Shown here: piece after piece, positions 39,210-48,354 of the stretch
How the letters are laid out: every line of letters starts with the position of its first letter
Position numbering within the stretch: the first letter of the stretch is position 1
NCBI GenBank assembly: GCA_036381515.1
Contig: DASVCR010000085.1
Location: 9,155 to 73,154 of the forward strand
Reading direction: 5' to 3'
Length of the DNA stretch: 64,000 bases
Source: ZC4RG20 sp036381515
GTDB taxonomy: Bacteria; Pseudomonadota; Gammaproteobacteria; Steroidobacterales; Rariloculaceae
Position numbers and translations under genes: made by a program
The notes under the pieces: model-generated
Databases searched by the model: none
What the model saw: the letters and a program-made list of their open reading frames with translations, nothing else
Told to the model about the DNA's origin: nothing

Positions 39210-39794
39210 ATGCCGATTCGCAACGCTCCGGCGCTGCCCCGCCTCGAAACGCGTCGGCTCGTGATCCGGGTGCCGATGCCGGACGACGCGGAGGCGCTCG
39301 CCGCCTTCGTCACGGAGAACCGCGCGCATTTCGCGCGGTGGGACCCGCAGCGGGACGAGACCTATTTCACGGTCGCGGGCTGCCGCGGCCGGCTCGAGAT
39401 CATGCTGCAGGAAGCGGCCGCGGGCCGCTCCCTGCCGTTCGTCCTCGTTCGCAAGGACGACCCGTCGGGCGCGATCATCGGGCAATGCACGTTCAGCGGC
39501 ATCACGGGCTATCCGTTCCACGCCGCCTTCCTCGGCTACGGGCTCGATCACCGCTTCGTCGGCCAGGGCCTGATGACGGAGGCGCTCGAGGCGGCGATCG
39601 GCTACTGCTTCCGCACGCTGAACCTGCACCGGATCATGGCCAATCACCTGCCGACGAACGTGCGCAGCGCGAACCTGCTGCGTCGTCTCGGCTTCGTGCC
39701 CGAGGGCTATGCGCGGGACTATCTGCTGATCGCGGGCCGCTGGCAGGACCACGTGCTGACGGCGCTGACGAATCCCGACTGGCGACGCGGATAG
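39210..39794 (+). CDS. GNAT acetyltransferase, RimJ/RimL-like
   Basis: A 194-residue GNAT protein: LETRRLVIRVPMPDDAEAL at the start, the acetyl-CoA loop LDHRFVGQGLMTEALEAAI (about 110-128) and NLHRIMANHLPTNVRSANLLRRLGF (about 138-162), as in RimJ-type N-alpha-acetyltransferases of ribosomal proteins. The actual substrate may be another protein or a small molecule. ATG at 39210 begins the conserved fold. It is transcribed convergently to the amphi-Trp gene and divergently from the DUF1592 operon. Confidence 0.88.
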   Translation: MPIRNAPALPRLETRRLVIRVPMPDDAEALAAFVTENRAHFARWDPQRDETYFTVAGCRGRLEIMLQEAAAGRSLPFVLVRKDDPSGAIIGQCTFSGITGYPFHAAFLGYGLDHRFVGQGLMTEALEAAIGYCFRTLNLHRIMANHLPTNVRSANLLRRLGFVPEGYARDYLLIAGRWQDHVLTALTNPDWRRG

Positions 39795-39835
39795 CACGCC
39801 GTCGCCGCGGCGATCGGCGCCCGAAGCGCCGCGCG

Positions 39836-40054
39836 CTACTTCTCGCGCGGCCATTTGATCTGGAACTCGATCTCCTCCTCGTCGCCGAGCCGCTCGTGCT
39901 CGATGCTGAACGTCGCGCCGGACGGCACGTAGATCCGCTCGCCCGCGATCTGGATATCGAAACGCTTGCCCGTCTCGACCGCGTCCGCGAGCCGCCTCAG
40001 CTTCGCCGCGAACTCCGCATTCGAGTAAACCTTCTCGACGTCGCGATCCGACAT
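39836..40054 (-). CDS. amphi-Trp domain protein
   Basis: A 72-residue protein with KRFDIQIAGERIYVPSGATF and the C-terminal EEIEFQIKWPREK pattern, typical of the amphi-Trp domain, a small beta-rich module with alternating hydrophobic residues and a conserved Trp. Its function is unknown. ATG at 40054 is supported by GGAGGG 8 bases upstream; the longer reading from 40102 has no such site. Confidence 0.72.
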   Translation of the reverse strand: MSDRDVEKVYSNAEFAAKLRRLADAVETGKRFDIQIAGERIYVPSGATFSIEHERLGDEEEIEFQIKWPREK

Positions 40055-40139
40055 GCGATGACCCTCCGTTGCCGATGGTGAGACGGCGCCGCCTCGCGGC
40101 ACGCGCGCCGGACCGCAAACGATACGCCGAAGCGGGCGC

Positions 40140-41084
40140 TCAAAGATACGCCGCGGGCAGCGCGCGGTGTATCGCCGTTGCCGCGATCGCCGCCTGACCC
40201 GCCGCGACAGCGATCTGGTTCAGGCTGCTCGACACGTCCCCGGCGGCCCAGAGCCCCGGCACGGACGTCCGCTGATGATCGTCGACGGAGAGCGCTCCGG
40301 TCTCGTCGTGCGCGGCACCGAGCGCGAGCGCGAGCTCCGAGCGGACGTTCGCGCCGAGCGCCGAGTAGAGCGTGTCGAAACGGTGCTCGCCGCTCGCCGT
40401 TTGCAGGCACTTGATCTTGCCGTCGGCGACCTCGAGCTCGACGATCGGTTCCTCGATGACCGCGATACCTGCCTCGGCGAGCTGCCGCCGATCGGCGTCG
40501 GTCGGCTCCATCGGCTCGCCGAGCGTCAGCAGCGTCACGTCGCTCGAGTACGTCCGCAGGAACAGCGCCTCGGCGAGCGCGCCCGCGCCGAAGCCGATGA
40601 CGCCGATCCTCTCGCCGACGACCTCGAAGCCGTCGCAGATCGGGCAGTGCCTGACGTAGCCGTCGCGGATCGCGCGCTCGATTCGGGCGAGCCGCGGCTC
40701 GACGTCGACGACACCGGTCGCAAGGAGCACGGCTCGAGCCTCGCACGTGAGCGTGCGGCCCGGCGCGGCCGCGGGCCGCCAGTCCGCGGCGAAGCCGCCG
40801 TCGACGCCCGTCGGCGCGAGGCCGACGACGGTGCCCGCATCGATCGCGACACCGCAGCGAGCGGCATGAGCGCGCATAAGCGCGAGGAGATCGGGCCCCG
40901 TGATGCCGTCCGGGAATCCCGGGCAATTTCGGCTTCGTGGAATCAGCGCGGCCCGCGGCTCGCCGGCATCGACGAGCATCACGCGGCGGCGGAAGCGCGC
41001 GAGGTAGACGGCCGCGGTCAGGCCCGCCGGGCCCGCGCCGACGATCAAACAGTCGACGCACGGCCGTCGATCGGCCTTCGCCAT
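40140..41084 (-). CDS. NAD(P)/FAD-dependent oxidoreductase, thioredoxin-reductase-like
   Basis: A 314-residue flavoprotein of the TrxB fold: N-terminal FAD-binding GAGPAGLTAAVYLARF (about 16-31), the redox pair in HCPICDG (about 146-152, CXXC), an NADPH-domain glycine motif (GVIGFGAGALAEA) and the C-terminal GDVSSSLNQIAVAAGQAA. The family reduces thioredoxin-like or other disulfide substrates. It is shorter and more diverged than housekeeping TrxB and may be a paralogue. It stands alone, divergent from speD. Confidence 0.87.
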   Translation of the reverse strand: MAKADRRPCVDCLIVGAGPAGLTAAVYLARFRRRVMLVDAGEPRAALIPRSRNCPGFPDGITGPDLLALMRAHAARCGVAIDAGTVVGLAPTGVDGGFAADWRPAAAPGRTLTCEARAVLLATGVVDVEPRLARIERAIRDGYVRHCPICDGFEVVGERIGVIGFGAGALAEALFLRTYSSDVTLLTLGEPMEPTDADRRQLAEAGIAVIEEPIVELEVADGKIKCLQTASGEHRFDTLYSALGANVRSELALALGAAHDETGALSVDDHQRTSVPGLWAAGDVSSSLNQIAVAAGQAAIAATAIHRALPAAYL

Positions 41085-41211
41085 CGATTGCCCTCCTCGA
41101 TGCGCCTCTCCGGCCGCGTCGTGCGGCGCTGCCGGCCTTCACTGCATTCTGCTGAGACGCGGTCTCGCGGGCGATAGGTGCGAATCCGGCGACGATGGCG
41201 GACACGCGGCG

Positions 41212-41239
41212 TTGACACACGAGACGATGCCTTTATAGT
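41212..41239 (+). promoter_or_regulatory. sigma-70-type promoter of speD-speE
   Basis: A perfect -35 box TTGACA (41212-41217) and a -10 box TATAGT (41234-41239) are separated by 16 bases, 50 bases before the speD start. It is the clearest vegetative promoter in the window. Confidence 0.8.
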
Positions 41240-41288
41240 AACGGCCCCTCGAATTGCCACCGATCATCTGCTGGTTGGGGAGGACGCC

Positions 41289-41813
41289 ATGTCTCACGAC
41301 GCCCTCTTCCAATTGGGGATGGATTTGGACGTTCCAAAGACCGCCCAAAAGGAAGACCTGGTACGTATCAGGCCGACGCGCGACGCTCCGCGGCCGGCCG
41401 CGAAGAAGACCGCCGACCCGGGTCCGACCGACGCTGCGCACGACTTCTTCATCGAGAAGAACGGCGTCCGCTGCGCGGGCTCGCATTACATCATCGACAT
41501 CTATGGCGGGAAACGGCTCGACGACCTTGAGCACGTCGAGCGCACGCTCGTCGAATGCGTCGAGGCCGCCGGCGCAACGCTGCTGCACGTGCATCTGCAT
41601 CCGTTCGAGCCGAACGGCGGCATCAGCGGCGTGGCCGTGCTCGCGGAGAGCCACATTTCGATCCATTCGTGGCCCGAGCGCGATTATGCCGCGCTCGATA
41701 TCTTCATGTGCGGGCGCACCCGCCCGGAGCGCTGCCTCGACGTTCTGCGCCGCGCGTTCAGCGCCGAACGGATGACCGTCCGCGAGATCCTGCGGGGAAA
41801 GGAAGCGTGCTAG
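41289..41813 (+). CDS. speD: S-adenosylmethionine decarboxylase proenzyme
   Basis: A 174-residue prokaryotic SAMDC proenzyme that supplies decarboxylated SAM for spermidine synthesis. Self-cleavage before the Ser of LAESHISIHSWPE (about residue 118) would create the pyruvoyl cofactor; the His in SIHSWPE and Cys in FMCGRT are the usual catalytic partners. The N-terminus (about 50 residues, DALFQLGMDLDVPK) is longer than in short SpeD forms. ATG at 41289 has GGGGAGGA 6 bases upstream; the longer reading from 41178 would begin upstream of the promoter. speE follows after 33 bases. Confidence 0.95.
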   Translation: MSHDALFQLGMDLDVPKTAQKEDLVRIRPTRDAPRPAAKKTADPGPTDAAHDFFIEKNGVRCAGSHYIIDIYGGKRLDDLEHVERTLVECVEAAGATLLHVHLHPFEPNGGISGVAVLAESHISIHSWPERDYAALDIFMCGRTRPERCLDVLRRAFSAERMTVREILRGKEAC

Positions 41814-41846
41814 CCCGGGGCGCGGGCCCGCACGCCCGCCGGGGCC

Positions 41847-42743
41847 GTGATGCGCGATGACCGCTGGTTCGCGGAGACGCTGACGCCGCACACGCGGCTC
41901 GCGCTCGAGGCGAGCCGCGTGCTCGTGCACGAGCGCTCCGGCGAGCACGAGATCGCGCTGATCGAGAACGACGTGTTCGGCCGCGTGCTGCTGCTCGACG
42001 CGGCCGTGCAGGTCACGAGCCGCGACGAGTTCATCTATCACGAGATGATGGCGCACGTGCCGATCCTCGCGCACGGCGGCGCGCGCGACGTGCTGATCGT
42101 CGGCGGCGGCGACTGCGGCCTCGCCGAGGAGGTGCTGAAGCACGCGTCCGTGCGCCGGCTCGTGCAGGTCGAGATCGACCCGAACGTCGTCGAGCTCGCG
42201 CGGGAGCATTTCGCCGAGATGAACGCGCCCGTCTTCACGGACCCGCGCTTCGAGCTCGTGATCGGTGACGGCGCGGCGTACGCACGGGACGCCTCGGACT
42301 GCTTCGACGTCGTGCTCGTCGACTCGACGGATCCAGTCGGGCCGGGCGCGGTGCTCTTCACGCGCGAGTTCTACGCGAACGTGCGCGAGCGGCTGAAGCC
42401 CGGCGGCGTGCTCGTCACGCAGAACGGCGTGCCGTTCCTGCAGGCGAACGAGCTCGCGGCGGCGATGCAGGCGCTCGGCGCGACGTTCCGGCACGTCGCG
42501 GCCTACGCGATCGCGGTGCCGACCTACTTCGGCGGGCATCTCGTGCTCGGCTTCTGCTCGGACGACGACGCGGCGCTCGGCGTAGACGCGACCGAGCTCG
42601 AGCACCGCTACGCGGACGCCGGGCTCGCGACCCGCTACTACGGCCCGCGCCATCACGGGGCGGCATTCGTGCTGCCGCGGTACATCGAGGAGGCGCTCGA
42701 CGCGGCAGTCGCGGCCGGCCGCGCGGAGCGCGGAGGAGCCTGA
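41847..42743 (+). CDS. speE: spermidine synthase (polyamine aminopropyltransferase)
   Basis: A 298-residue SpeE-type enzyme that moves the aminopropyl group from decarboxylated SAM to putrescine. Key segments: YHEMMAHVP, VLIVGGGDCGLAEEVLKH (about 82-99, SAM site; Asp in GGGDCG), VEIDPNVVELAREHF, and the catalytic-loop DSTDPVGPG (about 160-168). The start is GTG at 41847 or the ATG directly after. It forms an operon with speD. Its stop lies 6 bases from the convergent MscS gene; a small hairpin (GACGCC/GGCGTC, 42742-42758) spans both stops. Confidence 0.95.
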   Translation: MMRDDRWFAETLTPHTRLALEASRVLVHERSGEHEIALIENDVFGRVLLLDAAVQVTSRDEFIYHEMMAHVPILAHGGARDVLIVGGGDCGLAEEVLKHASVRRLVQVEIDPNVVELAREHFAEMNAPVFTDPRFELVIGDGAAYARDASDCFDVVLVDSTDPVGPGAVLFTREFYANVRERLKPGGVLVTQNGVPFLQANELAAAMQALGATFRHVAAYAIAVPTYFGGHLVLGFCSDDDAALGVDATELEHRYADAGLATRYYGPRHHGAAFVLPRYIEEALDAAVAAGRAERGGA

Positions 42744-42749
42744 CGCCCT

Positions 42750-43676
42750 TCAGGCGTCGGCGCTCGGCGTCGAGCGCGGCCGCTCGGGCTCCGCGGCGCC
42801 GCGCCGCGGCCGCAGCGGCCACAGCAGCGACGCGGCCGGACGCACGGCGCGCGATTCGACCTCGTACGTGACGGAGACCATCCACGGCTGGTACTCCTCG
42901 TTCTCGCGCTTCAGCGTCGCGACGAGCTCCTGCACGAACGTCGTCTCGATCGGGCCGCCGCGGTTCGGCCAGATCCGGAACTTGAGCCGGCAGATCTCCT
43001 TGCCGGACGCGAGCCGGTAGCGGCCCTCGATCGACGGCGGCGTAATCAGGATTCCGGGATACTGCTCGTGGAACGCGGTCATCAGCCGCGCGGCCGCGTC
43101 CTGCATCCGCAGCTGTGCGGGCGCGTCGCCGAGCAGCGTGACGTCGACGAGGCAGCGCACGTAGCCGCGCGGATAGTTCACGACGCTGCTGATCGTCCGA
43201 TTCGGAATGTACACGGTCGCGCCGAGCGCGTTCTCGAGCTCGACGAAGCGCATCGAGATGCTGCGGACGACGCCTACCTGCCCCGAGATCTCGACGAGGT
43301 CGCCGACGTCGATCAGGTCGGAGAAGATCAACGTCAGGCCCGTGACGACGTCCTGCACGATGCCCTGCGACCCGAAACCGATCGCGAGCGCGACGACGGA
43401 CGCGCTCGCGAAATAGGTCGTCCATTCGAAGTTCGGGAAGAGCTCCTCGACGATCAGCCCGACGACGAGGAAGTACAGCGTGAACACGAGCGCGCTCGTC
43501 ATCACGGTCGCGATCGAGCGGAGCTTCCGGTTCTTGCGGTGGTCCGTGTCCTGCACGAAGCGCGCGACGGCCCGCTTGATGAGGAGCACGAGGAGGTGCG
43601 TCGCACCTGCGATCGCGAGGTACGCGAGAATGCGCCAGCCGGGCGGGATCCATTCCATCAGCGCCGATTCCGTCAT
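42750..43676 (-). CDS. MscS-family mechanosensitive channel
   Basis: A 308-residue small-conductance channel family protein. It has membrane helices near 14-33, 55-78 and the pore helix around 88-115 (ASASVVALAIGFGSQGIVQDVVTG, the conserved MscS TM3 pattern), then the beta domain (DVGDLVEISGQVGVVRSISMRF) and a C-terminal alpha/beta domain. It should release osmolytes on hypo-osmotic shock, or act as an ion channel for another signal. ATG at 43676 has GGAG 7 bases upstream. The C-terminal tail is Pro/Arg-rich. Confidence 0.92.
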   Translation of the reverse strand: MTESALMEWIPPGWRILAYLAIAGATHLLVLLIKRAVARFVQDTDHRKNRKLRSIATVMTSALVFTLYFLVVGLIVEELFPNFEWTTYFASASVVALAIGFGSQGIVQDVVTGLTLIFSDLIDVGDLVEISGQVGVVRSISMRFVELENALGATVYIPNRTISSVVNYPRGYVRCLVDVTLLGDAPAQLRMQDAAARLMTAFHEQYPGILITPPSIEGRYRLASGKEICRLKFRIWPNRGGPIETTFVQELVATLKRENEEYQPWMVSVTYEVESRAVRPAASLLWPLRPRRGAAEPERPRSTPSADA

Positions 43677-43789
43677 CTTCGGACTCCGCGTTTCGCGGGC
43701 GTCAGTATAGGCCGCGCACGGAGGCACGCGCGCGCCGCGGGAGCGGTCGAATCGACGAGTTCGGGTTCGGGAAGCGCTCTGGGGACGCG

Positions 43790-44518
43790 TCAGGAGGCCG
43801 GCGCCGCGAGCTCGTTCACGACGTCGTCGACGCCGAACACGGCCCACGCGTCGAACTCGGCGAGGTCGCGCTCGGTCTCGTTGCGCGCATAGCCCCGCAG
43901 CGTGACGACGGCGTCCTTGCACGTCGCGCGGATCTGGCTCGCGTCGAGCAGCGGATCCTTCTCGAGCACGAGCTCGAGCGCATCGACGATCTCCGCGTCG
44001 CTGTCGCGCTCGTCCGGTTCGACGCCGAGCCCGTTGACGACGTCGCGGCTGCCAGGCACCCACCAGGCCATCGCCCCCGCGAGCCGCTTGTGCGACAGGC
44101 TCGGCACGACGCCGTCGAGCGTGACGACGCCGTCCTCGACGCGGATGTCGATCCACCACCGTTGCCGATCGGGGTCGCGCGGCCTCACGACCTCGCGCGT
44201 CTCCCCGACGGTCTTCGCGACCGCGCAGTCGTCGAAAGCGCTGTCCGACGTCAGCGCGTGCTCGATGTGAGACGCGATCTCGCCGTCGCCCATCGCCTCG
44301 GCCGGCTTCACGTGCAGCCGATCGACGATGCCGGACACCTCCGGAAGCGCGGCCGCCCGCTCGAGCGCGAGCCGCTTCGCCGCGATGTTCTCCACCTCGC
44401 CGGAGAGGATCGCCGTGCCGTCCGCGAACTCGATCGCGATGTCGGAACGATGGAGATTGACCTTCGGCTCGTGCTCGAGAGCGCTTTCGATGCGCTTGAT
44501 GACGTCGATCGCGTCCAT
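43790..44518 (-). CDS. protein with three BON domains
   Basis: A 242-residue protein with three consecutive BON domains (about 1-70, 78-152 and 160-238), each with the DGxxxLxGxV pattern (DGTAILSGEVENIAAKRLA, DGVVTLDGVVPSLSHKRLA, DAVVTLRGYARNETERDLA). BON domains bind membranes or ligands, and exported homologues (OsmY-like) protect the envelope. No signal peptide is visible here, so a cytoplasmic location is likely. ATG at 44518 was chosen since the first BON domain begins there. It sits between MscS and a sodium symporter, all on the minus strand, fitting an osmotic-stress neighbourhood. Confidence 0.85.
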   Translation of the reverse strand: MDAIDVIKRIESALEHEPKVNLHRSDIAIEFADGTAILSGEVENIAAKRLALERAAALPEVSGIVDRLHVKPAEAMGDGEIASHIEHALTSDSAFDDCAVAKTVGETREVVRPRDPDRQRWWIDIRVEDGVVTLDGVVPSLSHKRLAGAMAWWVPGSRDVVNGLGVEPDERDSDAEIVDALELVLEKDPLLDASQIRATCKDAVVTLRGYARNETERDLAEFDAWAVFGVDDVVNELAAPAS

Positions 44519-44654
44519 GGGGTTGGCCCTGCCGCTCGCCGGTTCATTTCCGCACACGGGGGTCGGCGCAAAAATAGGGACGGCCCGCGATGAGCGGTCG
44601 CTGCTCGAGCTCCTTCGGCCCGCCGCGTGGCGCCCTATCCAGGCACCGCAACGC

Positions 44655-46109
44655 TCACTGCCGAACGCTCGGCAGCGGGGCCGGCACGCGCACGAGGCGC
44701 GCAAAGCGCTTGCGCCGCGCGACGCCTTCGTACGCGATCCACGCGCAGAACGTCGCCGCGAGCTCCTGCGGGATCGCGTCGAGCCCGAGCGCCGGACCGC
44801 CGAATGTCTCCCAGCCGAGCGCGAGATGACTGCCCCAGAGCGCCGTGCCGACCGTCATCGCAGCGAGCGCCGCCGCTTCGTCGCCTCGCCCGGTGAGGCC
44901 GCGCGCGAGCGGCACGAACAGCGCCACCATCCCGATCGCGTACGCGGTCTCGAGGAGCTCGTACGCCCCGGCGCCGGCATACGACACCGCGAGGCTCGCG
45001 CCGGCGACGGCCAGGATCGCGATGCGGCCGAGCGCGAGGGGATCGGCATGCGGCCGGAGCTTCGCGAGCAGGTTGTTCGACAGCACGCTGCTCGGTGCGA
45101 GGATCGCGCTCTCGATCGTCGACATCACCGCGGACACGATGCCGAGCACGAACACGATCGCCAGGACCGGCGTCATCACCGTCGCGGCGAGCGCGGGCAG
45201 CGTGCCGAGCTCGCCGCCGACGCCGAGGGCGTCCGCCGCGAGGCCGGTCGTGACCGGCACCATGCCGAGCAGCACGTACAGCACGCCGGCGACGCAGCAT
45301 GCGGTCGTCGCGGCGCGCTCCGTGCGCGCCGCGAAGATCCGCTGCGCGAGGTCCTGCCCCGGGATGTTGCCGAGCGCGCCGACGGCGAGGACCGAAAACC
45401 AGCCTATCAGCTCGGCCGCGCTCTCCGTCGGCACGAGCACGAAATGCTCCGGAGGCGTGGCGGCGACGAGCCGTGCCCAGCCCGCCGCTGGACCTGCGTC
45501 CGCGCCGAGCTCAACCAGCACGGTGGCCGCGAGGACGAGGAGACCCGCGATGATCAGCACGACCTGCGCGGCGTCCGTCAGCGTCACGGACCACATCCCG
45601 CCGAGCAGCGTGTAGGCCGTGCCGACGGCCGCGACGAGCCACATGCCGTGGTGCATCGGCACGTGCCAGAAGACCTCGAGGATGCCCGCGAGCGCGACGA
45701 ACTGCGCGGCGATCCAGCCGAAGTACCCGGGCACCATGATGACGCTCGCGACGACCTCGGCGCGCACGCCGAAGCGACGGCGAAAAAAATCGGGCAGCGT
45801 CAAGAGCTTCATCCGCCACAGGCGAGCGGCGAAGAAGAGCCCCGCGAGCACGAGGCAGAGACCGGGGCCGATCGGCTCGAGCGCGGCCGCGCGCAGGCCC
45901 TCGCTCCTCGCCTCGTCCGTCGCGGTCAGCAGCGTGCCGGCACCGAACCACGTCGCGAACAGCGTCGCGCTCGCGAGCGGCCACGACAGCTTCCTGCCGG
46001 CGACGAGGTAGTCCTCGAGGGTCCGGATCCGGGCACGCGCGCGGAAGCCGATGCCGAACATCAGCACGACGAACGCGACGAGCGCGACGGCGAGCGGAGC
46101 GCTGCTCAC
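44655..46109 (-). CDS. sodium:solute symporter family transporter
   Basis: A 484-residue SSS-family permease with about 13 predicted membrane helices. Typical segments are YLVAGRKLSWPLASATLFATWFGAGTL (helix 2, about 33-59), GGMWSVTLTDAAQVVLII and GNIPGQDLAQRIFAARTERAA. It probably imports an organic solute with sodium; subfamily and substrate cannot be told. The start is GTG at 46109. It lies 136 bases upstream of the BON gene in the same direction. Confidence 0.88.
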   Translation of the reverse strand: MSSAPLAVALVAFVVLMFGIGFRARARIRTLEDYLVAGRKLSWPLASATLFATWFGAGTLLTATDEARSEGLRAAALEPIGPGLCLVLAGLFFAARLWRMKLLTLPDFFRRRFGVRAEVVASVIMVPGYFGWIAAQFVALAGILEVFWHVPMHHGMWLVAAVGTAYTLLGGMWSVTLTDAAQVVLIIAGLLVLAATVLVELGADAGPAAGWARLVAATPPEHFVLVPTESAAELIGWFSVLAVGALGNIPGQDLAQRIFAARTERAATTACCVAGVLYVLLGMVPVTTGLAADALGVGGELGTLPALAATVMTPVLAIVFVLGIVSAVMSTIESAILAPSSVLSNNLLAKLRPHADPLALGRIAILAVAGASLAVSYAGAGAYELLETAYAIGMVALFVPLARGLTGRGDEAAALAAMTVGTALWGSHLALGWETFGGPALGLDAIPQELAATFCAWIAYEGVARRKRFARLVRVPAPLPSVRQ

Positions 46110-46397
46110 GTGCGGCTCTGCCGGGACGTCGAGGGCACGGTGATGCGGCGCGCCGCCACCCGTCCCGGCAGAGTCGCTGCGCTCGCGTTCGGCTCCATGG
46201 CGCTGCGCAGCATAAACGCATCCCGCCCGGGGGCAAAGCGCCGCCGGACGCCCCGCGCCGCGCCAACTCGGCTCCGGCGCGGGGAGTATTCCGCAAGCGC
46301 CCGCGGACGCGCAAAATAGGCACTTCCCTCGATATCTGGTTCTGAACCGTCACGGCCAAAATGGCCGGCCACATCAACGAAAGAGAGCGCAGCAGTC

Positions 46398-46703
46398 GTG
46401 GACGAAGAACTCGAGCCGATCGTCGGTAGGTGGTACAGGCGCGAGGACGACGGGGAGATTTTCACCGTCCTTTCCGTCGACGAGGACGAAGGCATCATCG
46501 AGATCCGGTTGCTCGACGGCGAGATCGAGGAGATCGACGAGGCCGCCTGGGAGGACATGGAGCTCGAGATGGTCGAGGATCCCGAGGAGTGGGAAGGCAC
46601 CGTCGAGCTGGACGACGACGAAGACCTCGATTACGACGAGGACGAGGACGAGGACGACGACGAAGACGACGACTGGGGCGACGAGTTCGACGATCGCGAC
46701 TGA
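46398..46703 (+). CDS. DUF6763-like acidic protein
   Basis: A 101-residue protein. Its first 65 residues (GRWYRREDDGEIFTVLSVDEDEG, then GEIEEIDEAAW) look like the small DUF6763 family of Gammaproteobacteria. The C-terminal third is almost pure Asp/Glu (about 70-101). Function unknown; the acidic tail may bind cations or basic proteins, or mimic nucleic acid. The start is GTG at 46398, with a weak GAGAG upstream. Convergent with the peroxiredoxin gene over a strong hairpin. Confidence 0.75.
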   Translation: MDEELEPIVGRWYRREDDGEIFTVLSVDEDEGIIEIRLLDGEIEEIDEAAWEDMELEMVEDPEEWEGTVELDDDEDLDYDEDEDEDDDEDDDWGDEFDDRD

Positions 46704-46753
46704 GCCTTCCCGCGTTCCGCCCCGTTCCGCGGGCGCATACCGTCTCTGACGAA

Positions 46754-46784
46754 CACGCCCGCCCGACGGGCTCGGGCGGGCGTG
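46754..46784. terminator. convergent hairpin terminator
   Basis: A perfect 13-base stem, CACGCCCGCCCGA (46754-46766) and its complement (46772-46784), with a 5-base loop. It lies between the convergent DUF6763 and peroxiredoxin genes. There is no U-tract on the plus side, so it may work with Rho or as a bidirectional transcript end. Confidence 0.65.
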
Positions 46785-46791
46785 ACGCCTG

Positions 46792-47451
46792 TCAGCGCGG
46801 CTGCTCGACGTACCGCAGGTACGGCTTCAGCTTCCGGAACCCCTTCGGGTACTTCTCCTTCGCCGCTTCGTCCGAGACGCTCGGCGGCACGATCACGTCC
46901 TCGCCGGGCTTCCAGTTCACCGGCGTCGCGACCTGGTGCTTGGCCGTCAGCTGGATCGAATCGAGCAGCCTCAGCACCTCGTCGAAGTTGCGTCCGGTGG
47001 ACATCGGGTAGGTCAGCGTCGCCTTGATGCGCTTGTCGGGCCCGATGATGAAGACCGAGCGTACCGTCTGATTGTCGACGGCCGTGCGGCTTTTCGGGTC
47101 GCCGCTCGCGTTCGGGTGGATCATGTCGTAGGCCTTCGCGACCGACAGATCGCTGCCGTCGATGATCGGATAGTTGACGGCGTGACCCTGCGTCTCCTCG
47201 ATGTCCTTCACCCAGGCGTTGTGATCCTCGACCGTGTCGCAGCTCAGTCCGATCAGCTTCGTGTTGCGCTTGTCGAACTCGGGCTTCAGGCCCGCCATGT
47301 AGCCGAGCTCGGTCGTGCAAACCGGCGTGAAGTCCTTCGGATGCGAGAACAGAATCGCCCAGCCATCGCCGATCCATTCGTGGAAGTTGATTCGCCCTTG
47401 CGTGGTGTTCGCCGTGAAATCCGGCGCCACGTCCCCGATGTGCAGTGCCAT
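46792..47451 (-). CDS. 1-Cys peroxiredoxin (Prx6 type)
   Basis: A 219-residue peroxiredoxin that reduces hydrogen peroxide and organic peroxides. The peroxidatic Cys lies in HPKDFTPVCTTELG (about residue 46), with the conserved Thr and downstream Arg in the fold. The C-terminal half (TGRNFDEVLRLLDSIQLTAKHQVATPVNW, then EKYPKGFRKLKPYLRYVEQPR) is the long dimerisation arm of the Prx6 group, which has no resolving Cys in the usual place. ATG at 47451 has AGGAGG 5-6 bases upstream. It ends 8 bases from a strong convergent hairpin. Confidence 0.94.
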   Translation of the reverse strand: MALHIGDVAPDFTANTTQGRINFHEWIGDGWAILFSHPKDFTPVCTTELGYMAGLKPEFDKRNTKLIGLSCDTVEDHNAWVKDIEETQGHAVNYPIIDGSDLSVAKAYDMIHPNASGDPKSRTAVDNQTVRSVFIIGPDKRIKATLTYPMSTGRNFDEVLRLLDSIQLTAKHQVATPVNWKPGEDVIVPPSVSDEAAKEKYPKGFRKLKPYLRYVEQPR

Positions 47452-47619
47452 GCTTCCTCCTGACTGTCCCTTATGACATCGAGTGCTTACTTCATGCTCA
47501 GAATGCACCGTGTTGGTGCGCTTTGCCGAGCAAGCATACACGCGATCATTCGAGATACAACGGGAGGATGCCATGCCGGACGCCGGCCGACGCGGGGCGG
47601 CGCGGCGTCCGCGTCGTGA

Positions 47620-48228
47620 TCAGAATCTGAACACCGCGATCACGTTGATCGCGCTCGTGTCTATATCGTCGGTGTCGAACCACTCGTACTCGCCCCGCAA
47701 CGCGATGCGGGGCCAGTCGTACTGGATGCCGCCCGCGACCGTCACGCCGCTCTCGGAGCTTTTGAACGCGTCGCGCAGCGGATCCTGCGGAAAGTCGATC
47801 AGCACCGAGCGGTCGATTTCGGCGTCGTAGTACCCGAGGCTGCCGAACATGCTCAGGCCAGAGAACGGCGCGAACGCAAGGACGCGCAGCGTCTTGATCT
47901 CGGTCTCGACGCCGAAGGTGAGCGGCACGAGGTCGAAGCCGGTGGGGGTCGCGATGGGAAAGAACAGATGCTCCTCGACGTCGCCGCTGCGTCCCCAGCT
48001 CACCTCGATCGCATAGTTGCTGTTGAGCTGATAGCCGCCGACGATGCGATAGATGCCGGAGTTGTCCGAGACCACGAAGCCCGTCTCGTCGTCCTGCTCC
48101 TCGTAGCTGAAGAAGCCCGCTCCGAGGCCGACGTAAGGGCCGCTGATCTCCTGCGCGTGCGCGGCGAACGCGAAGAGACACGACAGCGGCACCGCGATCC
48201 AACCCTTCCCTGCTCTTGCGATCGGCAT
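47620..48228 (-). CDS. outer-membrane beta-barrel protein (OmpA-like/porin family)
   Basis: A 202-residue protein with a signal peptide (WIAVPLSCLFAFAAHAQE, cleavage after Ala25) and alternating beta-strand pattern with aromatic girdles (GPYVGLGAGFFSYEEQ, YRIVGGYQLNSNYAIEVSWG, MFGSLGYYDAEID, ALRGEYEWFDTDDIDTSAINVIAVFRF). The terminal Phe is typical of outer-membrane barrels. It is predicted to form an 8-strand barrel; no specific function is seen. Confidence 0.85.
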   Translation of the reverse strand: MPIARAGKGWIAVPLSCLFAFAAHAQEISGPYVGLGAGFFSYEEQDDETGFVVSDNSGIYRIVGGYQLNSNYAIEVSWGRSGDVEEHLFFPIATPTGFDLVPLTFGVETEIKTLRVLAFAPFSGLSMFGSLGYYDAEIDRSVLIDFPQDPLRDAFKSSESGVTVAGGIQYDWPRIALRGEYEWFDTDDIDTSAINVIAVFRF

Positions 48229-48354
48229 CCCTGGTCTTCCCGTGGCTAGAAATGTCGTGAGCTTAGCGCCCGCAGGACCGTGCCAACAAGTGTACCGGTT
48301 CGCGCATGTGAAGCCGCTCCGGTCACGCGTCCTCGAAGCCGCCGGACGCGAGCG

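Noticed and set aside
36664..39264. Plus-strand frame of 866 residues opposite the DUF1592 gene
   Set aside because: No recognisable domain and Arg-rich bias; the opposite strand encodes a complete di-haem protein.
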